Of a DNA stretch of 64,000 nt, positions 25,011 to 33,715 are shown piece by piece. Numbering within the stretch: position 1 is the stretch's first letter; each line of letters starts with the position of its first letter. The DNA comes from CAWDMN01 sp963803155. Its GTDB lineage: Bacteria > Acidobacteriota > Terriglobia > Versatilivoradales > Versatilivoraceae. The translations under genes and the position numbers were made by a program. Location of the stretch: contig CAWDMN010000037.1 of assembly GCA_963803155.1 (NCBI GenBank), positions 1 to 64,000 on the forward strand, given 5' to 3'. The notes under the pieces were generated by a model. It saw nothing but the letters and a program-made list of their open reading frames with translations. It had not been told where the DNA came from and did no database searches.

Positions 25011-25994
25011 TCACCAGTTCTTTTCAATTATGCCCTGTGATCGTTTCTTTCCGCTCCACCATGCTAAAAGGTCTCCTTCAAAGACCGTCACCATCAGGGT
25101 GCTGATAACGATAATGGCTCCGCCCAGGACCATCAAGCCCGTAAGGTTCTCCCTTAATAGGAGAATAGCGAGCAAGGCAATGAAAAAGGGGAGCAGATAA
25201 TTGCCGAGGATGGCCTGAGTGACATCCATTCTCTTTAGAACATAGAAGAACAGCAACATGGAGATTCCGTAAACAATAAAGCTGAGTTCCAAAACCCCCC
25301 AGATAGCCACAGTTCCTTTTTGTAGAAAATCCGAGAGGTGAAATGGTTCCACCCAAATCAGCAGGGGGATGCTGGCCACACTGCCAATGACGGAAGTGTA
25401 GACCAGAATTTCCAATTCCGTGTATTTGCGTTCCACCAAGAGCTTGCAATAGGTGTTGAAAAAGCCGCAGCAAAGACAGGCCCCCAGAAATACCAGATTC
25501 CCCGCCAGGTATTGGCTGTGCCGGAAATCCGCCGTTCGAAAGTCGTTTAACGAGGTCAAAAGAACGCCAATCAACGCAAGAATGAAACTGAAAATGCGCA
25601 CCAGGTTCATGCTTTCCTTGAGAAAGAGCGAAGCAAATAGAGCCACCGTGACGGGAATTGTCAAGGTGATAATTCCAGCGTTGGAGGCCAATGTCCACTG
25701 GGATCCGAGCGTATAGAGGAACTGCATGAGAAACACGCCCAAGAGTCCAGCCAGCAAAAAATGCTTGGCGTCGCGCCAATGCCAGCGCAGACCGGTGCCT
25801 TGCCGCTTTTGTTGCCACCAGAGCGCGGGCAAGAAAAGAAGCGTACTGAGGATCATCGGGATGTATGCCAGCGTCACCGGGCCCAGCCGATCGCCAATCA
25901 GCCGGATAATGGGAACCTGAGTGGCCCACATGAAATTGATGAGAATGACCCAGAACCAATCGGTGTACTTTTGCTTCTTGAGTGAAAAAGGCAC
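25011..25994 (-). CDS. EamA/DMT family transporter
   Basis: About 327 residues with ten hydrophobic segments in two homologous halves, the EamA pattern (first half from WVILINFMWATQVPIIRLIG, second from NLVFLGACLCCGFFNTYCKL, ending with GLMVLGGAIIVISTLMV). Members move metabolites such as amino acids, nucleosides or sugar acids across the inner membrane. I chose the GTG at 25994 because CGGAG lies 6 nt upstream; TTG at 26000 is possible. Its place in the catabolic cluster suggests import of the substrate. Confidence 0.86.
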   Translation of the reverse strand: MPFSLKKQKYTDWFWVILINFMWATQVPIIRLIGDRLGPVTLAYIPMILSTLLFLPALWWQQKRQGTGLRWHWRDAKHFLLAGLLGVFLMQFLYTLGSQWTLASNAGIITLTIPVTVALFASLFLKESMNLVRIFSFILALIGVLLTSLNDFRTADFRHSQYLAGNLVFLGACLCCGFFNTYCKLLVERKYTELEILVYTSVIGSVASIPLLIWVEPFHLSDFLQKGTVAIWGVLELSFIVYGISMLLFFYVLKRMDVTQAILGNYLLPFFIALLAILLLRENLTGLMVLGGAIIVISTLMVTVFEGDLLAWWSGKKRSQGIIEKNW

Positions 25995-26111
25995 GAGCAA
26001 CTCCGGTCAACGAATTTTAATTTTGGACGATGTCGTCAGGACAGACTGTCGTAGATAATGCAGCAGCCCAATTTCAACTCTTATGAATGGCTGTTCCAAT
26101 CGTGGTAACAG

Positions 26112-26169
26112 CGCGGATTAACACGGTTAAACGTCGATCCAAAGGTTGTTTTATCCGTGCTAATCCGCG
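26112..26169. repeat. Imperfect hairpin
   Basis: Arms CGCGGATTAACACGG and CCGTGCTAATCCGCG with AAAC/GTTT extensions enclose a short loop. It lies between the GH30-like gene end and the transporter start, so it may act as an RNA processing or attenuating structure. Confidence 0.6.
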
Positions 26170-26195
26170 GCTATTTTGGTTTTGCCAATGTTAGA

Positions 26196-27656
26196 TCAAG
26201 GCTTTCTGGTGGTTCCCACGAGAGTGAAGATCGCTTCATCGGGCAATTCCAACTGGACCATGTTATTCTCCGTCTTCAGCGTCCCCATTGAGGCACAGTC
26301 AAGACTGCGGGTGGTCTGATACAAATCCCAGATGAGTGGAATCTGAGATCCGCCCGTCACGGCAATTTGAACCTGACCCGCATTTGTGCCGCGTTTGACT
26401 CCAACAAGAATAAGAGACCCACTGGAATCGTTGCGAAAGGCGGAAACCATCAAATTCGGATCTTCGGTGGTGGCTTTGATCCTCACGGATCCGGGGCGGA
26501 CAAACCGAAACAGTTGACGGGCCGCGTAGTAACGCTTCTTGGGCGAATAGTGATGGTTGTCGTTTCGCATGAGGCCGTAAAAGCTGGGGCGCATTTCGCA
26601 CAATTCCAGGTTGTCGAAAGCATCCCAGAAAAAAGCGGCCTGGGCCCCCTGGTTCAGAGCCCGCAGAACCCGCTCGGATGCCTTTAACGATTGATTGTTC
26701 CACTCCCCCTCGAAAGATTTGTCGAGGTCGTGAAGGTCGCCATATTCCGTCAACCATACGCGAGTAAGCGGAAACTGGCTCCGCCGGATGTTTTCCACCT
26801 GCCGGCCAACCGAAGCGTCGCCATACGTGTGGAAGGCAAAAATTCCAACTTGTTTCATCAACTCCGGATTCTGCAGGATTGGGCCGATGTAGTCCGTCTC
26901 GATATTCGCTTGCTCCGCGGTTACCAAACGCACGTCCCCTAGTCCCTCCCGGCGCAAGCGGCGGGCAATGGCGTCCAGGACTTGGGGAGCCTCTTCAGGA
27001 TCAATGCGGGGGCCTTCCGCCGGATAACAGTCGGTTTCATTGAAAGGGCTGAAATACTCGAAATTGACATGGGCCTGAGTCCGGGCATACATGGCCATGG
27101 AGACCATCATTTCGGCATATTCTTCATACATGGCCGGGTTGAGGTGATCCGGTTTGCAGGGATTCGGATTGTTGCGGCAGACTGAGTGTTTCGGGGGCAA
27201 GGCTTTGTTGTCAAGCATCCATTCGGGAGTAATTCCGATGGCGGCCAACACTACGCGCACTCCCTTGGTATTCAGGTATCGGCCCGCGGCCCAGGAGGCC
27301 TCGAAATTGGGAACGGAATATATATCATTATAATAATCCCAATTCATTACCAGCGGATCATCATTGTCATTGACCAATTCCCAGTTGCTGCGGTCAAAAC
27401 CGTGGGCGTCGAGCCGGACCAAAGTTGCCCCCAAATCGTCGACCAGCATGTCAACCATCGGCTTCTGCGTTTCTCGAAAATAAGGCCCATTGAAATTCAC
27501 GCCAAATCCGTCGATCTCTTGAAATCTCTGGCTGGCGTCCACCTTGATGGTGACAACCGGCGCGGCGGCAAACAACCGGGCGCATCCGGCAATGCTGAGA
27601 ATCAAGCAGAACCAAAGGAGCAGAATCGTGGGAACCTTGCCTTGCTTTTTCATCAT
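26196..27656 (-). CDS. GH30-like clan A glycosidase, lipoprotein
   Basis: A 486-residue protein with a lipoprotein signal (LSIAGC, lipid Cys at 25). The (beta/alpha)8 glycosidase opens with FQEIDGFGVNFNG. The acid/base Glu is in FSPFNETDC (E207) and the nucleophile Glu in RVWLTEYGD (E304), placed as in GH30/GH39-type retaining enzymes. The C-terminal 90 residues form a beta-sandwich side domain (LMVSAFRNDSSGSLILVGV) usual in GH30. It probably works on the outer face of a membrane on a beta-linked glycan. The exact family needs a profile search. Confidence 0.82.
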   Translation of the reverse strand: MMKKQGKVPTILLLWFCLILSIAGCARLFAAAPVVTIKVDASQRFQEIDGFGVNFNGPYFRETQKPMVDMLVDDLGATLVRLDAHGFDRSNWELVNDNDDPLVMNWDYYNDIYSVPNFEASWAAGRYLNTKGVRVVLAAIGITPEWMLDNKALPPKHSVCRNNPNPCKPDHLNPAMYEEYAEMMVSMAMYARTQAHVNFEYFSPFNETDCYPAEGPRIDPEEAPQVLDAIARRLRREGLGDVRLVTAEQANIETDYIGPILQNPELMKQVGIFAFHTYGDASVGRQVENIRRSQFPLTRVWLTEYGDLHDLDKSFEGEWNNQSLKASERVLRALNQGAQAAFFWDAFDNLELCEMRPSFYGLMRNDNHHYSPKKRYYAARQLFRFVRPGSVRIKATTEDPNLMVSAFRNDSSGSLILVGVKRGTNAGQVQIAVTGGSQIPLIWDLYQTTRSLDCASMGTLKTENNMVQLELPDEAIFTLVGTTRKP

Positions 27657-27800
27657 AGGTCGGCCTCTTTCTTTCCTTTGGTGTCTTCTGGAATCAGCTA
27701 TTAGGATTTCCGCTTCTTCGGGATTCCATGGTCATTCATTGTTAATCTGTGGCGGCGGCAAATGTCGGGAAGCCTCTCCGCTGCTCCTGGCCCTCAGAGG

Positions 27801-28577
27801 CTAGACGCTGGGAGGCAGCCCAGAGCCGAATCCTCCGTCGACCACTACTTGGGAACCCGTCATGAATGAGGCATCGTCACTGGCCAGAAAAACGGCCACT
27901 CGGCCCACCTCTTCCGGCTGGCCGATGCGCCAGAGTGCATGGAGTTTGCCCGCCGAGAGGCGCGCGGCCGCGGGATCTGGCTGGGCTTGGAAATATCCTT
28001 CCGCCAATCCAGCGTCAATGTAGCCCGGACAAATACAATTGACGCGGACTCCTTCCTTGCCGTGATCGATTGCCATCGCCTTAGTCAAACCGATGATGCC
28101 CGCTTTTGTCGCACAGTAGCCAGCACAAAAAGGTTCCACGAAATAGCCATTCACCGAAGACATGTTAATGATGCACCCTTTGGAGGACCTCAAATGGGGC
28201 AAAAAGAATTTGGAGCAGAGGAAAACTCCGCCCAAGTTGACCGCCAATTGACGGTTCCACTCCTCGACAGTAGTGTCTTCGATGGTCTTGTTGACCTGGA
28301 TGGCGGCGTTGTTCAAAAGCACATGAACTTGGGAAAAGCGGCTAAGAGTTGCCGCCACTAACTGCTGCACCGATTCCGGGCAGGAGACGTCTGCTTTAAT
28401 CGCCTGGGCAATTCCTCCCGTATCGGTTATGAGCCGAACAGTCTCCTGGGCCGCGGGATAGTTGATATCAGCGACAGCCACCGAGGCTCCCTCGCGGGCG
28501 AATTGTAGGGCGCAAGCCCTGCCAATTCCAGAGCCCGCGCCAGTGATCACCGCTATTCGATTTTCCAGTTTCGACAT
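27801..28577 (-). CDS. SDR family oxidoreductase
   Basis: A 258-residue classical short-chain dehydrogenase. The cofactor motif TGAGSGIGRA is at about residues 11-20, VADIN follows beta-2 and suggests NAD preference, NNAAI is present, then SSVNGYF with Ser and YCATKAG with the catalytic Tyr and Lys. The family reduces or oxidises hydroxy groups of sugars, sugar acids or keto acids. The ATG at 28577 follows a GAGGAG leader box by 9 nt. Its neighbours (RraA-like, dehydratase) suggest a sugar-acid pathway. Confidence 0.9.
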   Translation of the reverse strand: MSKLENRIAVITGAGSGIGRACALQFAREGASVAVADINYPAAQETVRLITDTGGIAQAIKADVSCPESVQQLVAATLSRFSQVHVLLNNAAIQVNKTIEDTTVEEWNRQLAVNLGGVFLCSKFFLPHLRSSKGCIINMSSVNGYFVEPFCAGYCATKAGIIGLTKAMAIDHGKEGVRVNCICPGYIDAGLAEGYFQAQPDPAAARLSAGKLHALWRIGQPEEVGRVAVFLASDDASFMTGSQVVVDGGFGSGLPPSV

Positions 28578-28600
28578 TGCGTTGTTCTCCTCTGAAAATC
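28578..28600 (-). promoter_or_regulatory. Conserved RBS leader box of the SDR gene
   Basis: GATTTTCAGAGGAG (28587-28600, minus), 9 nt before ATG, directly after the GC-rich repeat. It is the same box type as at 2309 and 23327. Confidence 0.65.
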
Positions 28601-28697
28601 GCGTGGATGGAGGCGGGGTGCCTCCACCTCGTTTGGGTTTGCCAGGTTTGCTGAGACGGCCTGAGGGCAAGCCGCCTCCATCATCCCATTTTCATCC
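28601..28697 (-). repeat. GC-rich dispersed leader repeat (copy 2 of 2)
   Basis: Reverse-complement homologue of 2218-2308, also in a gene leader and again next to the conserved RBS box. Confidence 0.7.
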
Positions 28698-28764
28698 TCT
28701 TGCGGTTACGGAATCGCCGCCGGGTATGACTGCAATCACGCCCGCACGCTCTACATTCACCTGC

Positions 28765-29484
28765 TCAGAGCACTCCGTACTTACTGTAGACTTCCCTCAG
28801 ACTTTTGCCGTTGAGAAGTTCCTGCCGGGAGAGGTTTTCTTTGCCGGCTTTTTCGAATGCTTTTTGGATCACCATTTTTTCGATTTGATGAGGGACGACC
28901 ACAATGCCGTCAAAATCGGCAAAGATCATATCCCCGGGATTAACCGTCACTCCCCCGCATTGGATGGACACATCAAAAGCTTCCACCCGTCCTCGCCCTT
29001 TCGAGTCCACGGGGCGGATGCCGGCACAGTAGACGGGGAATTTCATTTCAATGATCCGCACACAATCCCGAATCTGGCTGTCACAGACGCATCCCACCGC
29101 CCCATTGCGTTTGGCGATGGTGGACATCAATTCACCCCACGGGGCATTCGTCCCGTTGTTGTCGGTAGAATGGACGGCCACATCCCCCGGCTTGAGCAAA
29201 TCCATGCCTTCAATCTCAAGTCCGTAAGGGTCCTCGATCACGACAGAATCTACCTCTTGCCAAGAAAAAGTCCTCGCACGTCCGACAAAGCCACATTTCC
29301 TGATGTCCGGCAAAAGAGGGCGCAACCGTTGGTGCATGGTTTGATGGCAATATCCAAGTTCGTCCAAGATGTCACTCACCGCCGCTGTGTAAAGAGTCCC
29401 TTGAATGGCGGCAAGCCATTCCATTTCCGTTTGTATGATCTGCAAAGTCGTTTTCTCCGATTTAGTATTTGATCCAGCTTCCAT
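28765..29484 (-). CDS. RraA family protein (HMG/CHA aldolase-like)
   Basis: About 239 residues. The family signature is clear: GELMSTIAKRNGAVGCVCDSQIRD (Gly...Arg-Asp), then GGVTVNPGDMIFADFDGIVVVP with the GD-x4-D-x2-G-V motif. Members include 4-hydroxy-4-methyl-2-oxoglutarate/CHA aldolases, which use a divalent metal and release pyruvate or oxaloacetate, and the RNase E regulator RraA. In a cluster with an enolase-superfamily dehydratase, an aldolase or decarboxylase role is more likely. The ATG at 29484 was chosen by homology; its SD (GGGAG) is close. Confidence 0.85.
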   Translation of the reverse strand: MEAGSNTKSEKTTLQIIQTEMEWLAAIQGTLYTAAVSDILDELGYCHQTMHQRLRPLLPDIRKCGFVGRARTFSWQEVDSVVIEDPYGLEIEGMDLLKPGDVAVHSTDNNGTNAPWGELMSTIAKRNGAVGCVCDSQIRDCVRIIEMKFPVYCAGIRPVDSKGRGRVEAFDVSIQCGGVTVNPGDMIFADFDGIVVVPHQIEKMVIQKAFEKAGKENLSRQELLNGKSLREVYSKYGVL

Positions 29485-29613
29485 AACTCCCGATCGGTGC
29501 TTCCCAACTAGCGCTATCCAAGACAGGACAAAAAAAGCGTCCGGGGGGAGCCTGTCCCGTTGCCCCGCTTCCAAGGATCTGTCCGAGCGGGTCAGCGAGC
29601 CGGGCTGATTGCC

Positions 29614-30420
29614 TTAACTTTGCGGCAAATATCCAAGTTGTTGGGAAATGGTTCGGGCTGTTCGTTTGACTTGCTCCGATAAATAAGGGAGCTCATCTAA
29701 ACCAATCCGCACTGTGCTCCCCACGATGCTAATGGCCGCAACACTATCGGCGTGGGAATTAAAGATGGAAGCGCCAATGCATCGAATCCCAATTTCCTCC
29801 TCTTCGTCATCAAAAGAGTAACCTAGTTCCCTGATCAGTGCCAAGTTTTCCTTGAGCTTCCGGAGGGATCCGAGAGTGTTTCCATTATGTCGCAGCATTC
29901 CATGTGTTTTGATCAGACGACCAATTTCGTCTTCAGGCCGGTATGCGAGAATCGCCTTCCCTAGCGCTGTGCAATGCAAATCGACGCGTTTCCCCACCCA
30001 AGTGGCAACGGATATTTCAGTCGGCGGTTGGATTCTTTCCACAATAATGACTTCATCCTGCACAAATGCCGCCAAGTGCACGGTCAACCCAGTTTTATCC
30101 TTCAGCTGGCGGAGGAAAGGCGCGGCCTGATCGCGCAAACTGACATTGTTAAAAGCTCTTTGGGCAAGGCAAAACAACTGCCATCCAAGCCGGAAGCGGC
30201 CCGAATCTTTTTCCAAATGCAAAAAATTGTGCCGTTCCAGAGTCCGCAAAATGCGATGAGCCGAGCTCTTGGGCAGTTCCAAGCTCCGGGCCAATTGTGA
30301 AGTGGTCATGCCGCTCTTCGACTTGGCGAGAGACTCCAAAATTAACGTTGCTCTTTCCAGTGCGGGGACAGTTGGAATTGCGAGATCCGATTTTATGGTT
30401 CGCTGCGAGCAAAGCGGCAC
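29614..30420 (-). CDS. IclR family transcriptional regulator (iclR1)
   Basis: About 268 residues. The N-terminal winged helix (MTTSQLARSLELPKSSAHRI, near 39-60) and the C-terminal effector domain (VGKRVDLHCTALGKAILAY, EEEIGIRCIGASIF) define the family. The start is GTG, supported by AAGGAGG 6 nt upstream. It heads the long minus-strand cluster and carries a perfect TGTCCA-N6-TGGACA dyad 60 nt upstream, so it probably regulates itself and the cluster. It is a paralogue of the regulator at 36120. Confidence 0.92.
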   Translation of the reverse strand: MPLCSQRTIKSDLAIPTVPALERATLILESLAKSKSGMTTSQLARSLELPKSSAHRILRTLERHNFLHLEKDSGRFRLGWQLFCLAQRAFNNVSLRDQAAPFLRQLKDKTGLTVHLAAFVQDEVIIVERIQPPTEISVATWVGKRVDLHCTALGKAILAYRPEDEIGRLIKTHGMLRHNGNTLGSLRKLKENLALIRELGYSFDDEEEEIGIRCIGASIFNSHADSVAAISIVGSTVRIGLDELPYLSEQVKRTARTISQQLGYLPQS

Positions 30421-30479
30421 TTATCCCTCCTTATTTTATCTGTCTTTAAATACCAGACGGTAACTAGGTTGTCCAGCCT

Positions 30480-30497
30480 TGTCCATTCCCGTGGACA
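30480..30497. promoter_or_regulatory. IclR-type operator candidate, upstream of iclR1
   Basis: TGTCCA-TTCCCG-TGGACA, a perfect 6-6-6 dyad. Related sites lie at 33551, 36011 and 36088. A TGGACA with 17-bp spacing to a weak TATTTA just downstream on the minus strand may be the promoter it controls. Confidence 0.65.
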
Positions 30498-30499
30498 CT

Positions 30500-30982
30500 T
30501 TCTCGCGAGTGTTGAAAAACGGCTGTTCCAAAGACTCTCTCATTAGAGTTATGATTAGCCGATTGGATATGCAGATTTCCCCCAGGCATTTTTTGCGAAG
30601 CAGAGTGAAAAATAGTCGAGCCCTCGGCTCGATTTTTCACGAAAACAGCCTGCTTGCTTCCCCCGAGGCACTGGCCGCTGCTCGGTAAGCCATTCGTTTT
30701 TGTCCCGCAAGAATAAACGGATGCTGGAAAATATTCGAGGATGTGTAGACAATACTTGATGGTGTCGGCGCATTGTTGCTCCCGGATCAGCGGTTCGACC
30801 TTATCGAGCCAGAGCTGCAAGGCCGGTCGCATTTTTCCATCTTGGGATTGTCGAGCCTCTTCTTTCTCCCCCAATTTCTCCACCAAAGCCAGGTATTCCT
30901 GGATTTTTTCGGGGCTCTTTTGAGTCTGATTGATGCACAACAACAGCAGGTGCGCATCTCTGCGTTTGGGCGATTCCCGCAA
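30500..30982 (-). pseudogene. Possible gene remnant, unrecognised
   Basis: An open frame whose first half (KIQEYLALVEKLGEKEE, then LWLDKVEPLIREQQ, ADTIKYCLHILEYF) looks like helical protein sequence. It then runs into low-quality sequence across a hairpin and overlaps a MITE-like repeat at its start. No SD and no family. I regard it as a decayed gene end. Confidence 0.3.
30605..30640. terminator. Hairpin, possible terminator
   Basis: GTGAAAAAT...CGAGC pairs with GCTCGATTTTTCAC around a short loop. The descending arm carries ATTTTT, so it could terminate transcription on the plus strand or act on the minus strand. Confidence 0.45.
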
Positions 30983-31085
30983 AACGCCAAATCTTCAGGC
31001 AAGCTGAAAGTTCGCCTCGCGGCGGGACGCCGCCAAGTAGCATTGCGAGTAGTGTCAAAAATTGTGGGCAAAACTCAGCTTTAGC
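30955..31085 (+). repeat. Half copy of the hairpin-rich MITE-like element
   Basis: GATTCCCGCAAAACGCCAAA, a variable GC-rich middle, then GTGTCAAAAATTGTGGGCAA and AACTCAG. It matches the reverse complement of 41922-42050. The middle forms its own GGCGGGACGCCGCC dyad. Confidence 0.65.
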
Positions 31086-31126
31086 GGGGAGAAGGCTTTC
31101 TTCCCACCTTAACTACTCGCGGCCCA

Positions 31127-33286
31127 TCACTTGTGTTCATTTTTTGCTGGAAATTTATTTGCGCGCACTAATTTACTTCCATACCTCATCGGATAGAGCG
31201 TATTCCCAATTTTTCTCGAAGCGTTCACCATCTCGCCGTGAGGGAGATCGCAAATGCTTAGAAATCCGCAGGCGAAATTTTCTCCATCGCTGCGCCCCAC
31301 GGTGGGTTGATCGAAGAATTGGAAATAATGTGCGCCCACAATGTACGGATTTTCGATACAACTCTTCAGGAAATACTTGTATTTTTCCGCCCTCATTTGG
31401 AGATTTTCCGCAAAATTTTCTGCGTTCGTGTAAAACGATCCTTTCCCCAGCGGGGTATGATGCCATTCGCCCACGATGACCGGTTTATCGAAATCACCCG
31501 GACGCAGGTCCGCCGCCGTATTCCGGTAACGATTAAAACTGACTACGTCGCAATACCGAGCGGCAATATTCACGATCCAGTCGTTTCTGAAATCCCAGTC
31601 GTTCAGGTCGATTTCGGAAGGATAGAAGTGAAAATCGAGCCGTGGTCCCAAATATAATTTAGCGGGCGCCAACTTCCTTAAGGTGCCGCTGATTTTCTTG
31701 AAATACTCATGAACCGCCAGCAGAGTAAATTCCTTGGTATCCTCGTTGTTCAGATTCAGTTCTTTTGTGTTTTTTAAAAAGTCATCCCATGAGGCGAATT
31801 GAGTATGCCATCGAGAGTTTAAATGTCCTACGTCCAGGTATTTCTTTTTGAGGAAATCAAGCAAGGCAATTTTAGCCGGTTGATTAGCTGGCGAAGCAAT
31901 GGTCCAGTTTGCGATGCCGGAGCCATCCCCCCAGGTAAGTTCGTTATCGATGAAATATCCAATGCAATACGGATCGGTTTTAGCTTTTTCCAATTCGTTC
32001 AAACCGTTGGTTAGGCTCTCGACGAAACTTTCATCATAGGGATCGGGAAATTTATACCAGTGCCCTTTGCTACCTTCGATCTTCTTGGAATGGATCATCA
32101 CAATCGGAGTGTAGGGAATCTCGCTTTTCAAGAAGATGCCGGGTGACGACCAGGCGGCCACGGTATTTTCTCCCCAACTGGCAAGGCGTTCCAGGGCCAG
32201 GGCATTTCCTTCTTCTTTCCAGTTTTTTCCATACTTTCGATAAAGGTTCCAACCCGTTTGGTTAAAAGAAACAGGGTGGCGTCCTTGATAATGGCCAAAA
32301 GGAGCGCCCCAACCCTCTTTTTGATAGAATTCCCGATATTGGATGGAGTCAGGCAGATTGGAAAAATAGAACTCACGATCGGAAATGGGCACTTGCCCGT
32401 CACCCACTGCAACGCTTCCAATCCCTTTCGACCAGAAAAGACGGCCCTCGGGATCGACCAGCCACCATTTGCCTTCCACCTTGGCGGTGCGGAAGTGGCC
32501 AGTGGCCTTCAATTGCGGGCCCTTCAGCCATCCTCCGTACTTGTCCCAATCGGCCGGCCGGGGATGACTTTTTATATCTTCCCGCTCCGCTTGAACGGAT
32601 TTTCTCAGCTCATCCATGCTGTGTATTTTTTCAGGCCAGTCCGCATGGCGGTATTGGCCAAATTCATCCACCAAAGGAAAGTAATCTCCCTCCAACTGTT
32701 CCGCCGTGGGGAAAATTAGATTTCCTTCACTTCGAATATTTGAAAGGCGAATCGTTGCTCCCTTAACGGGACAGGCCGCCAGAAAGGAAATTTTGTGAAT
32801 GGAGTCAGCCTTTTCCTCCGTCTGGATGATTTCATTGGGGAGATTGTACATCCCGATCATTTTTTTACTGAAATATTCGGGAAGATAGTCCTGCGGGATT
32901 ACCAAGCGAATGGTGCGCGTCGTCCCCGGCGGAATGACTTTTCCCCGGCTAATCCATCCATTGGCATTGAGCCGCATTTCGACTAATATCTCCTCTTTTC
33001 CCACATTGGCGACGTCAGCGGCCAAAAAGTTAAATTTGGATAATTTCCATTTATTTGCTTTGTCGAAGATTACGAACTTGGGCGCTTTGTTGTTGCCTAT
33101 AAAGGTAAGCTGAATGGCGTGGCGGTCTTTTAAGCATTCGACCTTCCAATCGGAGCCGGCTTCCAGGTCGTCCAAGTTGGCCTGATCGGTGGCGTAGAAC
33201 AGGATTTGGGAGGTTTCTTTTTTTTCGGCGAAGCCGAAGGCAAGCCATAGAAGAACAAATGCGATCGCAAATTTTAAATGTCTCAT
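31127..33286 (-). CDS. GH50-like (agarase-type) beta-galactosidase
   Basis: A 719-residue secreted protein (signal MRHLKFAIAFVLLWLAFGFA). A beta-sandwich N-domain (about 25-200) is followed by a clan A barrel: TAKVEGKWWLVDPEGRLFWS, acid/base Glu in CIGYFIDNELTWG (E449), VVSFNRY, and nucleophile Glu in PVIVGEWHHTPLG (E607), with AHYFQFFDQP near the end. This order resembles GH50 beta-agarases. The true substrate may be another beta-galactan. AGGA lies 5 nt upstream of the ATG. An IclR-type dyad lies 265 bp upstream. Confidence 0.78.
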   Translation of the reverse strand: MRHLKFAIAFVLLWLAFGFAEKKETSQILFYATDQANLDDLEAGSDWKVECLKDRHAIQLTFIGNNKAPKFVIFDKANKWKLSKFNFLAADVANVGKEEILVEMRLNANGWISRGKVIPPGTTRTIRLVIPQDYLPEYFSKKMIGMYNLPNEIIQTEEKADSIHKISFLAACPVKGATIRLSNIRSEGNLIFPTAEQLEGDYFPLVDEFGQYRHADWPEKIHSMDELRKSVQAEREDIKSHPRPADWDKYGGWLKGPQLKATGHFRTAKVEGKWWLVDPEGRLFWSKGIGSVAVGDGQVPISDREFYFSNLPDSIQYREFYQKEGWGAPFGHYQGRHPVSFNQTGWNLYRKYGKNWKEEGNALALERLASWGENTVAAWSSPGIFLKSEIPYTPIVMIHSKKIEGSKGHWYKFPDPYDESFVESLTNGLNELEKAKTDPYCIGYFIDNELTWGDGSGIANWTIASPANQPAKIALLDFLKKKYLDVGHLNSRWHTQFASWDDFLKNTKELNLNNEDTKEFTLLAVHEYFKKISGTLRKLAPAKLYLGPRLDFHFYPSEIDLNDWDFRNDWIVNIAARYCDVVSFNRYRNTAADLRPGDFDKPVIVGEWHHTPLGKGSFYTNAENFAENLQMRAEKYKYFLKSCIENPYIVGAHYFQFFDQPTVGRSDGENFACGFLSICDLPHGEMVNASRKIGNTLYPMRYGSKLVRANKFPAKNEHK

Positions 33287-33715
33287 AGTTCCTGAATTTT
33301 TAAACCCTGCAAAATTAACTGGAGCGATAAATCCTCAGACGGATGTCCTCGTCCCACGAGAGCAGGGAGGGGAACCACCTCGAGGACATGGGATGCGCCC
33401 ATGGTCGCATCATCCCGCGCGCCGCGGCAAAGAGATCCCCTCCGGCGGTTCGCTTCCCACTTTATGTCTCCCGGCTTGACTGTTCTCTTCCCATGAATTG
33501 CATCCAAAGGGCTGTTTTTTGTCCATTCCTACGGTAAATATCTGGACCGCTGTCCACACTATTAAACATCGGAAAAATGAGAATGGCAGCCTCCAATGGC
33601 TCTTCCGCTCCTATGGTTAAGTGGGGTTTATTTCTCAATAAGTTGCCCATTAATTGGAATAGAAATTCTCTCGATCTAGTAATGCCATCCGTGCTTCCCT
33701 TGTTACGCGGGAATA
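33287..33715. other. Intergenic region with operator and possible iclR leader remnant
   Basis: Besides the dyad at 33551-33568, positions 33545-33600 resemble the leader and first codons of the iclR2 gene at 36075-36140 (TGTCCA..CTATT.AACA, then AAAAATG...ATGGC). It may be a duplicated control region or the start of a lost regulator gene. Confidence 0.45.
33551..33568. promoter_or_regulatory. IclR-type operator candidate, upstream of the GH50-like gene
   Basis: TGTCCA-CACTAT-TAAACA, which shares 15 of 18 positions with the site at 36088. An overlapping TGGAC-CGCT-GTCCA dyad lies at its left edge. Confidence 0.55.

Noticed and set aside
24994..25200. A short frame antisense to the EamA transporter
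   Set aside because: It is an antisense shadow; the transporter has ten hydrophobic segments and a matching SD.
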